Made by a program: the position numbers and the translations under genes. A stretch of 53,121 nucleotides of DNA from Allocoprococcus comes. Lineage in GTDB: Bacteria > Bacillota > Clostridia > Lachnospirales > Lachnospiraceae. The stretch lies in NCBI RefSeq assembly GCF_013300725.1, contig NZ_JAAIMM010000026.1, positions 1-53,121 on the forward strand. Reading direction: 5' to 3'. Under the pieces are notes generated by a model. It ran no database searches and was not told the DNA's origin. It worked only from the letters and a program-made list of their open reading frames with translations. Position 1 is the stretch's first letter. Each line of letters begins with the position of its first letter. Shown in pieces: positions 8,910 through 15,728 of this stretch.

Positions 8910-9017
8910 ATGGGTGCTACCATAACGGTAGGCGGTTAGTCCTTCTCCAGAGGGACTGTGACCCTCTGATTACATAGAAACCAGTAAAGGAATCCAATGG
9001 AAAGGAGGGCTAAGCCA
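8910..9017 (+). promoter_or_regulatory. structured 5' leader of toxin mRNA, element 1
   Basis: Contains hairpin CAGAGGG (8948-8954)/CCCTCTG (8962-8968). GTGCTACC (8914-8921) and GGTTAGTCC (8934-8942) are complementary to GGACTAACC (9166-9174) and GGTAGCAC (9182-9189) in the 3' region, so the message can close end to end. CCCTCT could also pair with the GGAGGG ribosome site. A nine-codon upstream frame (8910-8939) begins at the predicted 5' end; whether it is translated is doubtful. Confidence 0.6.
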
Positions 9018-9116
9018 ATGAGTATTGTTGACTTCATAGCAGTAGTGAGCTTCGGCTTAACCTGCTTTAGTATCGGATATACATTAGGCAAAGATAATCA
9101 TAAACCACAAAAATAA
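9018..9116 (+). CDS. 32-aa hydrophobic peptide, putative type I toxin (holin-like)
   Basis: The frame starts MSIVDFIAVVSFGLTCFSIG and ends KPQK: one hydrophobic helix (about residues 3-23) and a charged tail, the look of Fst/TxpA/BsrG and holin-like type I toxins that insert in the host's own membrane. A very strong ribosome site AAAGGAGGG (9001-9009) precedes the ATG. Twenty-eight of 32 residues match the copy in element 2, and the codon differences are mainly synonymous or conservative, indicating selection as a protein. A convergent promoter downstream would make an antisense RNA over its 3' end. Toxicity is inferred. Confidence 0.7.
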   Translation: MSIVDFIAVVSFGLTCFSIGYTLGKDNHKPQK

Positions 9117-9198
9117 CCGCCCTGTCTGCAAACTAAGCGGTTATCTTTGTAATCAATAAGTATGTGGACTAACCGTCTATCGGTAGCACTCTTTTTCT
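9108..9198 (-). ncRNA. antisense RNA, candidate antitoxin, element 1
   Basis: Promoter TTGACA (complement of 9228-9233), 17-bp spacer, TAATAT (complement of 9205-9210): a perfect -35 and a near-consensus -10. The predicted RNA of about 91 nt ends at hairpin AACCGC/GCGGTT (9137-9142 with 9115-9120) followed by ATTTTT. It covers the last codons and 3' region of the toxin message. Its 5' part carries the same GTGCTACC...GGTTAGTCC words as the toxin 5' leader, so it can compete for the 3' arm. Confidence 0.65.
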
Positions 9199-9281
9199 AT
9201 AATCATATTAGCACGCATCTGTGGAAATGTCAAAAATTTTCTTCTTTCTCAACTACATCTATTTCCATACATTTTTATAAC

Positions 9282-10337
9282 CTATTTCAAGTGTTCCTCA
9301 AAAATTGATTCGAGTTCCTTATTCCCTCTCAAGAATTCATACTCTTTCTTATTTTCAATTTCCGAATACAATTCACGAACAAAATTTTTTCCAAGTCCCG
9401 AAAAAGCTTTTCCCTGTGCAGTATCTTCATACCTGTAATACAAAGGGGATTGTGTCATATTCCAAGGCTTCTGTGATTCACTTAATAATCGCTTAATTAA
9501 CTGGATACATTTTTCTACATCTTTTCGATATCCAGCAATCAGCAGATATGGCACTGTGTTGCCGTAATTCCATAGTCCAAACAATGATATCATGTGATCT
9601 GTAATCTCAGCAATTTTCTCTGCTTTATCATGATTTCCTGTCTCTTCTTCCATTTCTATTAACTTATACAAGTAGCTTTGGATATTGATAACTGCCTGTA
9701 GCAATTTCCCTTCTAAGAATAATGCAGCAGTATCTGTTCCTTCCTGATGTGCTAATACACTTGTTTTCATAATCGTTGCATCAATTACAGTATCAGGAAT
9801 TTTTTTCAAAAGGACATTTGCTTCTTCATATTTCTCCATTTGGACATATTTTGTTGCAAGTATAAAAACGCTTGAATTTCTCACTCTTTCAACCTGACTA
9901 TCTGCTGTTTGTTCCAGCCACTCAATAATAGCTGTATTATATTCCATTCGTTCTTCGTCATTAAGATCTGACAAAGTCAAAGATCCGTTCAGAACGGTTG
10001 CGATCGTATAAATTAATAAGTCGCAATGAGGATACTCCTGTATTTTACGAGATGCCATCTCGAAAGCCTTTGTAAAGCTGTCCAATGAAACTTCCGAAAG
10101 TTCATTCACAAATTGTCCAATCTCTTTTTCGGTCAATTCTTCACGAAACGAAAACAATTCATTCATATCAATTTTCAATAATCGTGCCAAAGCTGGAAGT
10201 AATGAGATATCCGGATATGTATTTCCCTTTTCCCATTTATTTACCGCAGGAGTAGAAACACCCAGATAATTTGCCACCTGTTCTTGTGTTAATCCCTCAG
10301 TTTTTCGATAGTTTTTTATCTGCTCACCAATACACAT
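9282..10337 (-). CDS. XRE-family regulator with helical-repeat C-terminus
   Basis: 351 aa. An N-terminal Cro/CI helix-turn-helix (about 5-60; LTQEQVANYLGVSTPAVNKW) is followed by about 280 aa of alpha-helical, TPR-like sequence typical of clostridial helix-turn-helix regulators on mobile elements. GGAGGTGTGAACA precedes the ATG. It is the first gene inside the toxin cassette of element 1, in the position occupied by a different XRE gene (12967-13923) in element 2. Target unknown; it could be an element or host promoter. Confidence 0.8.
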   Translation of the reverse strand: MCIGEQIKNYRKTEGLTQEQVANYLGVSTPAVNKWEKGNTYPDISLLPALARLLKIDMNELFSFREELTEKEIGQFVNELSEVSLDSFTKAFEMASRKIQEYPHCDLLIYTIATVLNGSLTLSDLNDEERMEYNTAIIEWLEQTADSQVERVRNSSVFILATKYVQMEKYEEANVLLKKIPDTVIDATIMKTSVLAHQEGTDTAALFLEGKLLQAVINIQSYLYKLIEMEEETGNHDKAEKIAEITDHMISLFGLWNYGNTVPYLLIAGYRKDVEKCIQLIKRLLSESQKPWNMTQSPLYYRYEDTAQGKAFSGLGKNFVRELYSEIENKKEYEFLRGNKELESIFEEHLK

Positions 10338-10557
10338 TGTTCACACCTCCTGTCCTTATTTCCATTATAGCGTTCCCAATACATGTTTACAATTGAGCCT
10401 TTGTTTACTTATTACTTTCTTTTTTTAACTTTCAATTAATTTTCTCTAATATTTATATCATCAGCAACAAACTGCCCACAAATTTAAGAACGGGCTACTA
10501 ACCCTCAAACGACAGTGTATTACATTGAATCCGTTAAACCAACCTTGTTATCCTGAA

Positions 10558-11145
10558 TCACCACTCCTTCATCTTCGCATCATGCCTATTTTTCATAATT
10601 TGCAACTGGTATATAATGACAGGAATTAGAAAAATCACAGCAATTATGCCTAAAATAACAGACCGATTTACGGTAGCAAATGCTGCGAGCATAAGCATTA
10701 ATAAAAGCCAGGGATTTCGCAAATTACTGTAATAATTTGCCCTATCTTCATAGGACGTATGAAGTTCAAAAGGTTTTCCATCATTTTCTTTTTCTACAAT
10801 CAGCAATTCCCTGTTAAATGTTGTAGTGTTTGTTGCAATACAACCGCCAATTTCAGCCCACGGACGCCAGCGAACTTTGCCAACAGAATAATTAAGATTG
10901 ATATTTTTATAGAATACGGAATATCCCATTTCTTCCAAGAAATCATGGTAATCTTCAGCATTAGCTTTTGATTTTTGTCCTATAAACTCCACGCAATATT
11001 GAACTTGACCTGGCTTACATTTTTCAAATTCATAGAGTAATTTTCCCGTTCGAATAAGGCGATAACCTTTTTCAGCCATCTTATTCAGCCAGTTTTTCTG
11101 TACCGTCAATAGCCCACCAAAAAAACGATAACACTTTTTACTCAT
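10558..11145 (-). CDS. DUF2812 domain membrane protein
   Basis: 195 aa. The N-terminal DUF2812 domain (about 1-110; WLNKMAEKGYRL motif) is followed by two closely spaced TM helices near the C-terminus (about 140-180). Its start overlaps the end of the padR gene by four bases, so the two are translationally coupled. PadR-DUF2812 pairs are common in Firmicutes; the membrane protein is probably the regulated product, perhaps in envelope stress. Function uncharacterised. The region 10338-10557 between this gene and the XRE gene shows no gene. Confidence 0.75.
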   Translation of the reverse strand: MSKKCYRFFGGLLTVQKNWLNKMAEKGYRLIRTGKLLYEFEKCKPGQVQYCVEFIGQKSKANAEDYHDFLEEMGYSVFYKNINLNYSVGKVRWRPWAEIGGCIATNTTTFNRELLIVEKENDGKPFELHTSYEDRANYYSNLRNPWLLLMLMLAAFATVNRSVILGIIAVIFLIPVIIYQLQIMKNRHDAKMKEW

Positions 11146-11465
11146 AGTGTACCTCCTACAATTCCGCTTGCAATGCCTACAAGTTCACGAAGTCTGATAA
11201 GTTCTTTTTCAGCTATCTCCTTTCCTTTTACAGTGATAAGATACTCTTTTTTTCTACCTTCACTATCTCCGAAAAGCTCAATCCATCCCTTTTCCTGCAT
11301 TGAATTTAATGCACCATATAAAGTGCCTGCTCCCAATGAAAGCCGCCCACCTGTTTTTTCTTCAATGAATTGCATGACAGCATATCCGTGTTTAGGTGAA
11401 TAGAGTGAAAGCAAAATATAGAATGTCACTTCTGTGAGTGCACCACTTTTCACATTATCCCTCAT
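11142..11465 (-). CDS. PadR family transcriptional regulator
   Basis: 107 aa winged-helix protein of the short PadR class (HGYAVMQFIEE, LGAGTLYGALNSMQEKGWIE, GRKKEYLIT). GGAGGGG lies seven to eight bases before the ATG. It is followed with a four-base overlap by the DUF2812 gene. A perfect 12-bp inverted repeat covering its promoter (11481-11516) is the likely self-operator. The inducer is probably an envelope-active or phenolic compound by family analogy; not shown by sequence. Confidence 0.9.
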   Translation of the reverse strand: MRDNVKSGALTEVTFYILLSLYSPKHGYAVMQFIEEKTGGRLSLGAGTLYGALNSMQEKGWIELFGDSEGRKKEYLITVKGKEIAEKELIRLRELVGIASGIVGGTL

Positions 11466-11480
11466 AGCATCCCCTCCTTA

Positions 11481-11526
11481 TTACGGTTACTGTAATAATT
11501 ATATCAGTAACCGTAATAAAAATCAA
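11481..11526 (-). promoter_or_regulatory. padR promoter with perfect inverted-repeat operator
   Basis: Minus-strand TTGATT (complement of 11521-11526), 17-bp spacer, TATAAT (complement of 11498-11503). The arms TTACGGTTACTG (11481-11492) and CAGTAACCGTAA (11505-11516) flank the -10 box, so bound PadR would block RNA polymerase directly. Confidence 0.85.
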
Positions 11527-11597
11527 GAGATGTGAAATTAATCTTAATAAGCAGGATAGTATTGTGCTTTTCCTGTTCAGTCCTTTACAAACAATAC

Positions 11598-11763
11598 TTA
11601 TATATAAAGTGTTTCTCTCAACACCATTTCTTCTGCACTGGCTTTTATATTATTCATCAGCCTAACCCACTTCATCTGATTCTGTACCTTTAATTCTTCC
11701 GTTACACCCTGTTTTTCTGCCATCTGTTCCATAAGCATTTCCACCTGTTCTCTGCTCTCCTGC
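11598..11763 (-). pseudogene. tnpV 3' fragment
   Basis: Nucleotide sequence closely similar to the last third of the intact tnpV at 15729-16103 (shared GVTEELK...MNNIKASAEE region, about 50 codons). The 5' part is missing and the junction near 11763 runs out of frame into an endonuclease fragment. A relic showing element 1 once carried the same backbone as element 2. Confidence 0.8.
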
Positions 11764-12168
11764 CTTATTTCTTACATGGACCACTTTATTAAAGATACTC
11801 TTCGGGAAGTTATTTTCATACACAAATATTAACCTTCCCGCTTTATCGTGTGATAATTTCTGTTGTAACTTTATTCCATTTTTAATAACTTTTCTTGCTT
11901 CTTTCCACACGTCCTTTACTTTATTTACATCTTTTTTCGGAATATACCATATAAGCGCATTATTCAAGATTTCTTGTGCCTCTGCATTCTTTGAAAATAT
12001 TACAAGTAAAAACTTCGAATCTACCATCTCATCATAAACAAGGGATTCTGTCCAGTTCTTTTCTTTCAGTAATCCGTCAAAATCAAACGCCGAAAATGAC
12101 ATATCCTGCGTTGGTGTTCCTTTTTCGTCAGCTGTAATGGTTCTTAATCTGTAATTAGCTTTTTGGAA
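11764..12168 (-). pseudogene. C-terminal fragment of a Sau3AI/MutH-like restriction endonuclease
   Basis: Open frame with YRLRTITADEKG, then MSFSAFDFDGLL, SKFLLVIF and a late KVVHVRN motif, matching the order of motifs in the C-terminal half of Sau3AI-type GATC endonucleases. The N-terminal catalytic half is absent, and a stop codon (12169-12171) closes the frame upstream. No companion methyltransferase is present. It indicates a lost restriction-modification cargo. Family call is from motif memory; moderate confidence. Confidence 0.55.
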
Positions 12169-12311
12169 TTAGAATGGCCTTCAGCAACAACTGAATTTAC
12201 AAAGACTTTTTTGCCGATCATGCAATCAGTAAAATCATAGAAGGCTACAATTCCGGCAACCGTTTTTCTATCCTGTTCGTTATTCTTTTCTGCTCTTTTT
12301 ATATATTTCCA
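12143..12311 (-). pseudogene. short unidentified coding remnant at element 1 right end
   Basis: A frame reads WKYIKRAEKNNEQ, then VAGIVAFYDFTDCMIGKKV, and ends after HSNSKKLITD. It has no start codon and overlaps the endonuclease fragment in another frame. It abuts the conserved right-end sequence at 12314. I do not recognise the family; it is probably the end of a deleted gene. Confidence 0.4.
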
Positions 12312-12319
12312 GGCAACAG

Positions 12320-12385
12320 AAAAACCCGTAGAACCAAAGTTCTACGGGCATCTTACGTTTGGACACAACGTTATCTTGCGATAAC
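12320..12385 (-). terminator. element 1 right-end hairpins (tuf-terminator substitute)
   Basis: Minus-strand order after the att copy: small hairpin GTTATC-loop-GATAAC (12370-12385), then CCCGTAGAAC (12325-12334)/GTTCTACGGG (12339-12348) followed by TTTT. This has the shape of a tuf terminator. Element 2 has the same two hairpins at the same place with different stem sequences but conserved loops and linker (TTACGTTTGGACACAA). Confidence 0.8.
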
Positions 12386-12405
12386 AAATCTATATTCAGA
12401 TTGTA

Positions 12406-12459
12406 TTACTCGATGATTGTAGCAACACGTCCTGATCCTACAGTACGTCCACCTTCACG
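12406..12459 (-). repeat. middle att site: 54-bp copy of the tuf 3' end
   Basis: Identical over 54 bp to the real tuf end at 21851-21904, including the GAG codon. It is the junction between elements 1 and 2, as expected for tandem integration at the same target. Confidence 0.95.
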
Positions 12460-12560
12460 TTTGTGAGGTTCTTAAAATCTCATTATTTTCTGTGATTTTC
12501 GTGTCTTTATTGTCCTGTGTTATAGGATTTCTACGCTATATTTCTGTTCTCTTCATTTTT

Positions 12561-12588
12561 TAGTATCAAAACGGTATCACAGCCAGAT
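12561..12588. repeat. probable integrase arm-type repeat, element 2 left end
   Basis: GTATCA repeated with an 11-bp period, followed by CAGCCAGAT. A 28-bp version with three or so differences lies near the right end at 21647-21674. This pairing at both ends suits integrase arm binding. Confidence 0.55.
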
Positions 12589-12612
12589 TTTCATGAGCTG
12601 TCAACTTTCCGG

Positions 12613-12641
12613 TTGCAGATTCCCACCTTGACTGTTATAAT
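12613..12641 (+). promoter_or_regulatory. promoter of small toxin mRNA, element 2
   Basis: TTGCAG (12613-12618), 17-bp spacer, TATAAT (12636-12641), the same spacing and boxes as in element 1 although the surrounding sequence upstream has diverged. Confidence 0.75.
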
Positions 12642-12647
12642 CGAAAC

Positions 12648-12754
12648 ATGGGTGCTATCATAACGGTAGGCGGTTAGTCCTTCAGCAGAGGGACTGTGAC
12701 CCTCTGATTACATAGAAACTCGAAAGAGAATCCACTGGAAAGGAGGGCTAAGCC
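12648..12754 (+). promoter_or_regulatory. structured 5' leader of toxin mRNA, element 2
   Basis: It keeps the CAGAGGG/CCCTCTG hairpin and the GTGCTATC (12652-12659) and GGTTAGTCC (12672-12680) words that can pair with GGACTAACC (12903-12911) and GGTAGCAC (12919-12926). Compared with element 1 one C is T, which converts a C-G pair to a U-G pair and so preserves the interaction. Confidence 0.6.
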
Positions 12755-12853
12755 ATGAGTATTGTTGATTTTATAGCAGTAGTGAGCTTCGGCTTAACCT
12801 GCTTTGGTCTTGGATATACCTTTGGCAAGGATAATAATAAACCACAAAAATAG
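12755..12853 (+). CDS. 32-aa hydrophobic peptide, putative type I toxin (copy 2)
   Basis: The frame starts MSIVDFIAVVSFGLTCFGLG and ends KPQK, with an AAAGGAGGG ribosome site. It differs from copy 1 at only four residues (S18G, I19L, L23F, H28N), while several third positions differ silently. Single hydrophobic helix plus charged tail, as in membrane-acting type I toxins. Located just inside the att site, like copy 1, and paired with its own antisense promoter. Likely a maintenance function for the element, by inference. Confidence 0.7.
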   Translation: MSIVDFIAVVSFGLTCFGLGYTFGKDNNKPQK

Positions 12854-12935
12854 CCGCCCTGGTCTGGTAAACTAAGCGGCAATTTTTGTCAAAACATATA
12901 TCGGACTAACCGTCTATCGGTAGCACTCTTTTTCT
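12846..12935 (-). ncRNA. antisense RNA, candidate antitoxin, element 2
   Basis: Promoter TTGACA (complement of 12965-12970), 17-bp spacer, TAATAT (complement of 12942-12947). Terminator stem GCCGC/GCGGC (12876-12880 with 12853-12857) then a T run. Where element 1 has an A-T pair in this stem, element 2 has G-C: a compensatory change supporting the hairpin. Confidence 0.65.
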
Positions 12936-12966
12936 ATAATCATATTAGCACGCATGTGTGAAAATG

Positions 12967-13923
12967 TCAAAAATTTTCTTCATTCTCTTGGTTATTAATC
13001 TCCTTAATCAGCTGTACTGCCTTCTCTGCATCATCGGTTTTCACGAATATATCCACACCATATATTCCAAATCCAGGTGCCCCATGCATTGCAACATTCG
13101 CACCTGCTTCCTGTGAAAAAGCTGCTATTCCATTTTGCTTTAACATTTCTACAAGTTGTTCTGTCTCTACTATATTCTGTGCATTATAAATTTTTATCCA
13201 TTCTACCTTAGATAGGGAAGTTTCCTTTTTCTCCTGAACATTTAACGAATTCTGGTTTCTTTTTCGATTAATAAATGCCAAGAGCCTAAGAATAATAAAT
13301 GCCACAATAATAATACCAATCAGAAATCCCAATGCTAATCGTGTTATCTGTGTTTCTGTAGCTCCCATTCTAAATAAGCATACACCATAGATGACGGTAA
13401 AAATTCCTGCAAATATCACACTGGTGAAAAAATCTCGCCATATAGTAGCACTTTTTGGCAAACATTTATCCCATATTCCATTGTACACCATAATAGAGGC
13501 GTACAGGATTCCTCCTACCAAAGCAGTTGCTGTCTCTCCTAAAACCAAGCGAATATCCACAGTTAATAACATCTGAATAATAATCGCTAACACGCTAATC
13601 ACAAACATTGATGCAAATGCAAGATTTCCAGCCTTTAATGCTTTTTGTTTCACCCATCCTTCATACACCACAACTTTGTCCAGTGTTTCTTTCATCTCTT
13701 TATTCATAGTCTGGCTCCTTTCTCCATCCAGGAGCTCTCTCATCTCAACATCGTAATATTCAGCAAGTTGAACAAGTATACTGAGATCTGGCATATTTAT
13801 TCCTGTTTCCCATCTGGAAACTGTTCTTGCAGATACCTCAAACTTCTCGGCAAGCTGCTCTTGCGTAAGATTCTTTTCTTTACGACATTGCTTTAAAAAA
13901 GCTCCAATCTTTTTTGTGTCCAT
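12967..13923 (-). CDS. XRE-family regulator with membrane helices and DUF2007-like C-terminus
   Basis: 318 aa. The start at 13923 (MDTKKIGAF) is chosen for the upstream AGAGGTAG; a longer frame begins at 13956. Layout: helix-turn-helix (about 5-60; LTQEQLAEKFEVSARTVSRW), four TM helices (about 100-210), and a C-terminal DUF2007-like domain (about 240-310; GIAAFSQEAG...VDIFVKTDDAEKAVQLI). This suggests a membrane-tethered DNA-binding sensor. The -35 of the antisense RNA overlaps its 3' end. Its target is not evident. Confidence 0.8.
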   Translation of the reverse strand: MDTKKIGAFLKQCRKEKNLTQEQLAEKFEVSARTVSRWETGINMPDLSILVQLAEYYDVEMRELLDGERSQTMNKEMKETLDKVVVYEGWVKQKALKAGNLAFASMFVISVLAIIIQMLLTVDIRLVLGETATALVGGILYASIMVYNGIWDKCLPKSATIWRDFFTSVIFAGIFTVIYGVCLFRMGATETQITRLALGFLIGIIIVAFIILRLLAFINRKRNQNSLNVQEKKETSLSKVEWIKIYNAQNIVETEQLVEMLKQNGIAAFSQEAGANVAMHGAPGFGIYGVDIFVKTDDAEKAVQLIKEINNQENEENF

Positions 13924-14073
13924 GTCTCTACCTCTCTTCCACTTACAGCTTACCAATATGTATCAAAATTACCACGACATAAAACGAGAATCCGCTAATT
14001 TTCAACCGGACATCGTATGTCTAAAACAAATAAACGGTATTTTCACCCCAAAAGCATTCTATTCCTCTATAAA

Positions 14074-14394
14074 TTAACCTTCTCTTTTATGTCTATCCAT
14101 AAGTAGCAGAATAAACATAACAAACCATATCACCCATGCAATTAAACAACCGATTCCTATATGCCAAATATCTATAATCATTCCAGCAATAAAAGGAATT
14201 GACATAAACATCATTCTCTTCCCATATGCCTTACACATAGCATTTTCATCATATTTTTTTCGTTCTTCTGCTGCTTTCATATTATAACCAGACAAGAATT
14301 TGGATGCTTGTCCTTTTGACCTATAAAACCATATTCCAAATAAAAGCATAATCACTGCCATTGCAAAGTCAAAAATAATATAAATATAGAACAT
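14074..14394 (-). CDS. DUF3784 domain membrane protein
   Basis: 106 aa. One N-terminal TM helix, the family motif FLSGYNMKAAEERKKYDENAMCKAYGK (about 33-58), then two TM helices. AAGGAAGG precedes the ATG. It follows a paralogue (14436-14768) in the same direction. DUF3784 proteins are small Firmicutes membrane proteins of unknown role, common on mobile elements. Confidence 0.75.
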   Translation of the reverse strand: MFYIYIIFDFAMAVIMLLFGIWFYRSKGQASKFLSGYNMKAAEERKKYDENAMCKAYGKRMMFMSIPFIAGMIIDIWHIGIGCLIAWVIWFVMFILLLMDRHKREG

Positions 14395-14435
14395 ATAATG
14401 CCTTCCTTTCAGTCAATTCCTCAAACCAGAAGTTA

Positions 14436-14768
14436 TTACTTTTTGCATAGTGTGTTTTCTAAAATGATAATAACCACGACATCAACTACAATGATTCCCA
14501 ATGCAATATATACAAAAAATGCAGGCAAAATATTTTCAAGCAAGCCCATAATTAATGCAAGAATTGCTATAATAGACATTCCAACTCCCATTGTCCTGCA
14601 TAACTTCTTTTCATCATATTTTTTCTTTTCTTCTTTTGAAGCTGTATTATATCCAGAAATAAACCAGCTTCCGTGTCCAGAAAGTAAAACTATAGAAAGT
14701 ACAGCAAATATTACAAAGACAATCCACACTATCCAATCAGAACCTGTTGCTAAATCTGCTAATTTCAA
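14436..14768 (-). CDS. DUF3784 domain membrane protein (paralogue)
   Basis: 110 aa with three TM helices and the motif WFISGYNTASKEEKKKYDEKKL (about 30-51), which parallels the neighbouring gene. It starts with TTG; AGGGAGGG lies seven bases upstream, and no in-frame ATG fits better. A tandem duplication with substantial divergence. Function unknown. Confidence 0.72.
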   Translation of the reverse strand: MKLADLATGSDWIVWIVFVIFAVLSIVLLSGHGSWFISGYNTASKEEKKKYDEKKLCRTMGVGMSIIAILALIMGLLENILPAFFVYIALGIIVVDVVVIIILENTLCKK

Positions 14769-14825
14769 TTATAGACCCTCCCTAAATTTCGTTTTTCTTA
14801 ATTCTAAAAATCTGAAAGTTGTCTT

Positions 14826-15023
14826 TTAAGATTTCAATTTCGTTAAATCCTCTAAATACATTTCTGTATAACCACATTCTGGGCAGACTGCAACTCTAAC
14901 ATCATCTATAGTTGTCGCCTTTTGTTTTTCATCTACACGAACAACCATCCCATAGCCACCGCCATTAACTTTAAGTCTTAAATCTAATTTCATACTTGCT
15001 CCACACTTTTCACATTTCCTCAT
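14826..15023 (-). CDS. small zinc-ribbon protein
   Basis: 65 aa with CEKC (4-7) and CPEC (48-51) pairs, as in zinc-ribbon proteins. GGAGGTATAAACA precedes the ATG. Probably nucleic-acid or protein binding; part of the element 2 cargo run between DUF3784 and yjdF. No specific role recognised. Confidence 0.7.
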   Translation of the reverse strand: MRKCEKCGASMKLDLRLKVNGGGYGMVVRVDEKQKATTIDDVRVAVCPECGYTEMYLEDLTKLKS

Positions 15024-15070
15024 TGTTTATACCTCCAAATCCCGAATTTGAGAAAAAGCTCAAAGGACTT

Positions 15071-15487
15071 TTAATGTCCCTTATGCTTTTCTCTTTTCTT
15101 TCGCTGTTTTAGTTCAAACATTCGCTGTTCTTCCGCCTCTTTTTTCTTTCGTTTTTTTTCTTTACGCTCCTGTTTGTTCTGTTCCTGTTGTAATTTCAAC
15201 GCCTGTTGCGATTTTGTGCCAATGCCAGTTTCCAGCATCTGCTTTTTTGCTGAACGCTGCATCCGTTTCGGATTTCTTTTTATATCCTTTACAATAGCTT
15301 CAACAGCCGGACTGAATTTCAAACCGAAATAGTATTTTTGAATATATTCCTGCACTTCATATTCTTTTGGTTCTACGCCAAATGTTACCTTTGCCACAGA
15401 TAATTTACCATCTTCAATATGCTCAAATATGCCTACCCAAAATGGTTCTTCAAAATATACCGTCAATCTTCCATTTACTTTGTCCAT
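15071..15487 (-). CDS. yjdF: YjdF family protein
   Basis: 138 aa, near the usual YjdF (DUF2992) length. The N-terminal beta-rich part reads FEEPFWVGIFE...FGVEPKEYEV, and the C-terminal half is strongly basic and helical (about 90-138; KQERKEKKRKKKEAEE). YjdF is associated with a riboswitch class that senses azaaromatic compounds; the protein's own activity is not established to my knowledge. The ribosome site AGGAGGG is complementary to CCCTCC in the leader, which points to translational control. Confidence 0.85.
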   Translation of the reverse strand: MDKVNGRLTVYFEEPFWVGIFEHIEDGKLSVAKVTFGVEPKEYEVQEYIQKYYFGLKFSPAVEAIVKDIKRNPKRMQRSAKKQMLETGIGTKSQQALKLQQEQNKQERKEKKRKKKEAEEQRMFELKQRKKREKHKGH

Positions 15488-15493
15488 AAAAAT

Positions 15494-15640
15494 CCCTCCT
15501 AAAATTTATTGAACAAAGAATGGACAACCCGGAGGGGCAGGTTACTTACCCTATTTATATAGGACGGCCGGGCTACCTACCGGCTCTGGCACATCAAAGA
15601 TGCACGTTGCGTTTTTATCTTTGTTTTGATAACTTTCAAT
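15494..15640 (-). promoter_or_regulatory. yjdF riboswitch
   Basis: Minus-strand leader with the class-like words ACGCAACGTGC, AGAGCCGG and TAGGTAGCCCGGC. Hairpins: GCCGG/CCGGC around TAGGTAG, and CCTAT/ATAGG. The ribosome site (complement of 15494-15500) can pair with CCCTCC (complement of 15531-15536), giving a sequestration switch. Known ligands of the class are azaaromatic compounds. Motif recognised from memory; a covariance-model search would settle it. Confidence 0.7.
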
Positions 15641-15728
15641 TTACCTTCACTTTATTTTACCATAGTGCTTTCTAAAGTTCTATTCTAATATACAAAAATG
15701 TAAAAAAGCGATCTTATCCCCCTCGCAA

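Larger units (their letters stand above)
8641..12459. mobile_element. element 1: decayed element integrated at tuf, lacking an integrase
   Basis: Flanked by 54-bp tuf-end repeats at 8641 and 12406. From the left it holds a probable integrase arm-site repeat, a type I toxin/antisense cassette, an XRE regulator, DUF2812 and PadR genes, fragments of tnpV and a Sau3AI-like endonuclease, and a right end with two hairpins like those of element 2. No integrase, excisionase, relaxase or replication gene remains, so any movement would need the integrase of element 2. Confidence 0.8.

Noticed and set aside
8910-8939. Nine-codon upstream frame in the toxin leader (MGATITVGG)
   Set aside because: It is conserved in both copies, but the same bases form the long-distance pairing arm and the ATG is at the predicted 5' end with no ribosome site; RNA structure explains the conservation.
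14074-14768. Tandem DUF3784 genes as a toxin-antitoxin pair
   Set aside because: They are paralogous membrane proteins of similar architecture, not a toxin with a distinct antitoxin; duplication is the simpler reading.
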